A stretch of DNA of 6,201 nt, taken from positions 1 through 6,201 of the forward strand of contig JALWKR010000081.1 of NCBI GenBank assembly GCA_027081375.1, given 5' to 3'. The notes beneath the pieces are model-generated. The model saw only the letters and a program-made list of their open reading frames with translations, was not told the DNA's origin and did no database searches. Shown here one piece after another: positions 5,376 to 6,201 of the stretch (the first letter of the stretch is position 1; each line of letters begins with the position of its first letter). A program made the translations under genes and the position numbers. The DNA comes from Persephonella sp. Its GTDB lineage: Bacteria; Aquificota; Aquificia; Aquificales; Hydrogenothermaceae.

Positions 5376-5404
5376 AGTCTAAGTTTTATAAAGGGAGCTG
5401 TCAA
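5376..5404 (-). promoter_or_regulatory. Putative promoter of the mobilization operon
   Basis: On the minus strand a consensus -35 TTGACA (5404-5399) is followed by a 17-bp spacer and a -10 TAGACT (5381-5376, 4 of 6). Transcription would begin near 5369, giving an mobC leader of about 120 nt that contains the whole 70-bp palindrome. The 19-bp palindrome at 5417-5435 lies just upstream of the -35 and is well placed for repressor binding. Confidence 0.6.
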
Positions 5405-5416
5405 GTCAGGCTATTA

Positions 5417-5435
5417 TGTTTAACAATGTAAAACA
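5417..5435. promoter_or_regulatory. Operator-like palindrome, repeat copy 1
   Basis: TGTTTAACAATGTAAAACA is a 19-bp palindrome with one mismatched pair and a central base (TGTTT-x-ACA-x-TGT-x-AAACA). Its first 16 bases recur exactly at 5450-5465. It lies between the two divergent promoters and beside the nic-like site. It probably binds one of the two RHH proteins (MobC or the 5500-5862 product) for autoregulation or relaxosome assembly. Confidence 0.55.
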
Positions 5436-5444
5436 TTCCTTGAC

Positions 5445-5452
5445 TATCCTGT
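5445..5452 (+). other. Candidate nic site, TATCCTG|T
   Basis: TATCCTG (5445-5451) followed by T matches the P-type nic consensus YATCCTG|Y known from RP4/R64-type origins. Cleavage would fall between 5451 and 5452 on the + strand. Transfer 5' to 3' from here would move rightward, away from mobC and the relaxase, so those genes would enter last, as is usual. The motif is short and the relaxase class is uncertain, so this is a candidate only. Confidence 0.42.
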
Positions 5453-5465
5453 TTAACAATGTAAA
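5450..5465. repeat. 16-bp direct repeat, copy 2 (33-bp spacing from copy 1)
   Basis: TGTTTAACAATGTAAA repeats the first 16 bases of the palindrome at 5417 exactly, 33 bp away, about three helical turns. This places both sites on the same face of the DNA. Its 5' end overlaps the candidate nic site. The right-hand arm of the 19-bp palindrome is not complete in this copy. Confidence 0.7.
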
Positions 5466-5499
5466 CTAATAAGAAAATCAAAGAAGAGGTGAAAAGAAA

Positions 5500-5862
5500 A
5501 TGAAAGATACTAAAAACAAAGTAATCGGTATAAGAGTTTCGGAAGAAGAAAAGAAAATGTTAGAGCAACTTGCCAGAGCTGAGGGAGAGGAACTGTCTGA
5601 ATATATCCGGAAAAGGATTTTTTCTCCACACATAAAATATGAACTAAAAAGCTACACTGTGGACACAAGCAAAATAGAAGAAGAAATAATGGAAGTTAAG
5701 ACTCAAGGGAAAAAAACCCTTGAGGCTATGGAGAAGCTCCAGGGTCAGGTTGCAAATATACAGCCGAGATGTCCGAAGTGCGACTGTATTGACTGGCTGA
5801 CGACTATGATTTTTATGGTTTTTCAAGCTCTAATAATCTATGCTCTTATTAAGTTCTTTTAA
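5500..5862 (+). CDS. RHH DNA-binding protein with coiled coil, CxxCxC motif and C-terminal membrane anchor; probable mobilization accessory protein
   Basis: The 120-aa protein starts with a ribbon-helix-helix (about 6-41: KVIGIRVS strand, EEEKKMLEQLARAEG helix, ELSEYIRKRIFS helix). A likely coiled coil follows (about 55-87, rich in Glu/Lys). Next comes CPKCDC (Cys91, Cys94, Cys96), then one strongly hydrophobic segment (about 98-118) ending KFF. GAGGTG at 5486-5491 is 8 nt before the ATG. The layout suggests a dimeric DNA binder held at the inner membrane. RSF1010 MobB is a known mobilization protein with a membrane-spanning segment, so a comparable job in bringing the relaxosome to a coupling protein is plausible. 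Partitioning or replication anchoring are alternatives. It faces away from mobC and shares the control region. No terminator was seen after it. Confidence 0.8.
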   Translation: MKDTKNKVIGIRVSEEEKKMLEQLARAEGEELSEYIRKRIFSPHIKYELKSYTVDTSKIEEEIMEVKTQGKKTLEAMEKLQGQVANIQPRCPKCDCIDWLTTMIFMVFQALIIYALIKFF

Positions 5863-6074
5863 CCCCCGCTGGTGAAGACAGTTATCCCCCCCAAGATACC
5901 CCGAGCCAATAACTCAATTTAAAAGTCCACAAGTAATATCAATACTTAGAGACAATTTATAAACAAAAAATCCCGCAAAACCGCATAAATAAAAGATAAA
6001 AAAATAGAAAACCTGCTAAGCATTGAATAATCAGAAAGTCCAAAAAATTAATCTTAAATTTTGAGACAAATCTC
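5863..6074. other. Putative replication origin, left part (non-coding)
   Basis: No gene is seen here. AAAAGTCC at 5921-5928 and AAAGTCC at 6035-6041 are inverted copies of the GGACTTT motif on the other side of the circle junction. TAAAAGTCCACAAG (5920-5933) is an exact 14-bp inverted match to 299-312. TCAGAAAGTCCAAAA (6031-6045) matches the complement of 113-127 with one mismatch. C-rich runs occur at 5863-5903 and the remainder is strongly AT-rich. Together with 1-429 it forms one non-coding origin-like block of about 640 bp. Confidence 0.5.
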
Positions 6075-6078
6075 AAAA
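6059..6078. repeat. Perfect 8-bp hairpin at the circle junction
   Basis: TTTTGAGA (6059-6066), loop CAAA, then TCTCAAAA (6071-6078) is a perfect inverted repeat that crosses into the bases repeated as position 1. A-rich DNA follows on the + strand, and a second A-run/T-run pair (AAAAAA-GCC-TTTTTT) sits about 15 bases beyond. It could be a weak terminator for leftward transcripts or an origin-associated cruciform. Confidence 0.4.
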
Positions 6079-6201
6079 AAGAATCAAAAAAAAGCCTTTT
6101 TTCCCTTTAGTCTAATTCTATTCTAATCGTTTATTTATACTATTTGGCGTTAATTCTTGCTTAACCCCTATATATATATATTGGACTTTTGGACCTTCTG
6201 A
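6075..6201. repeat. Terminal direct repeat, right copy (same bases as 1-127)
   Basis: This is an exact copy of bases 1-127 and should be counted once. On the circle, base 6074 is followed by base 1, so the origin-like non-coding region runs unbroken from 5863 through the junction to 429. Confidence 0.93.

Larger units (their letters stand above)
5440..5467 (+). promoter_or_regulatory. Putative promoter of the RHH-membrane protein gene, overlapping nic
   Basis: A -35 TTGACT (5440-5445), a 16-bp spacer and a -10 TAAACT (5462-5467, 4 of 6) precede the gene at 5500. The spacer contains the nic-like site and repeat copy 2, so relaxosome or repressor binding would block this promoter. The -10 match is modest and other alignments are possible. 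Confidence 0.4.
5247..5499. other. Probable oriT and divergent control region
   Basis: This 253-bp gap between mobC and the divergent RHH gene contains, in order, the mobC RBS, a 70-bp branched palindrome (5281-5350), a leftward promoter (5404-5376), a 19-bp imperfect palindrome (5417-5435), a nic-like TATCCTG|T (5445-5452), and a second 16-bp repeat copy (5450-5465). A rightward promoter and RBS complete it. Position next to mobC and the relaxase is the usual place for oriT. The assignment rests on context and motif, not on comparison with a characterised oriT. Confidence 0.6.

Noticed and set aside
5882..5890. TTATCCCCC as a DnaA box
   Set aside because: It matches TTATCCACA at only 7 of 9 positions and stands alone. 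TTATCAATG in the tandem repeat units is weaker still.
1..6201. CRISPR array, tRNA, rRNA, insertion sequence, resistance or phage genes
   Set aside because: I looked for repeat-spacer periodicity, cloverleaf-like sequences, transposase motifs and cargo genes, and saw none.

Overview
The window looks like one complete small circular plasmid. Bases 6075-6201 repeat bases 1-127 exactly, so the sequence closes on itself as a circle of 6074 bp. The overlap is most simply an assembly artefact, because 127 is a common assembler k-mer length. The DNA is AT-rich, with many AGA/AGG and ATA codons and Lys/Glu/Ile-rich proteins. Shine-Dalgarno sites are clear and the gene families are bacterial, so the host is a low-GC bacterium. 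Protein composition hints at a thermophile (Aquificota or Campylobacterota are guesses from style), but nothing in the window proves a taxon.

Layout around the circle. (1) Origin-like non-coding DNA (5863-6074 joined to 1-429) carries eight copies of GGACTTT in both orientations, a 47-bp unit repeated at 50-bp spacing, and an alternating AT run. (2) A rightward replication module follows: a 75-aa helix-turn-helix protein (430-657), a hairpin (671-695), and a 379-aa RepA-type RecA-fold ATPase with a C-terminal winged-helix-like region (748-1887). Two tiny membrane proteins follow, of 84 aa (1896-2150) and 35 aa (2138-2245), overlapping by 13 nt. (3) A leftward mobilization operon runs convergently to it: mobC-like RHH protein (5246-4917), relaxase with primase-like/TOPRIM C-terminus (4888-3248), a probable lipoprotein (3198-2374), and a 46-aa basic peptide (2372-2232) with a strong RBS buried in the lipoprotein 3' end. 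(4) The 5247-5499 control region lies between mobC and a divergent gene. It holds a 70-bp three-way-junction palindrome, a mobC promoter, two copies of a 16-bp repeat, and a P-type nic-like TATCCTG|T. (5) The rightward gene 5500-5862 encodes an RHH, coiled-coil, CxxCxC, transmembrane protein, probably a mobilization accessory factor.

How it fits together (inference). The HTH protein and ATPase drive or control replication at the GGACTTT region. MobC, the relaxase and perhaps the membrane-anchored RHH protein form a relaxosome in the 5247-5499 region. No mating-pair-formation or coupling-protein genes are present, so the plasmid would be mobilizable by a helper rather than self-transmissible. 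The most unusual points are a relaxase with no tyrosine in its first 62 residues, where His21 takes the nucleophile's place, the membrane-tethered RHH protein beside oriT, and three microproteins that minimum-length gene callers would miss or doubt. No resistance or metabolic cargo is present.
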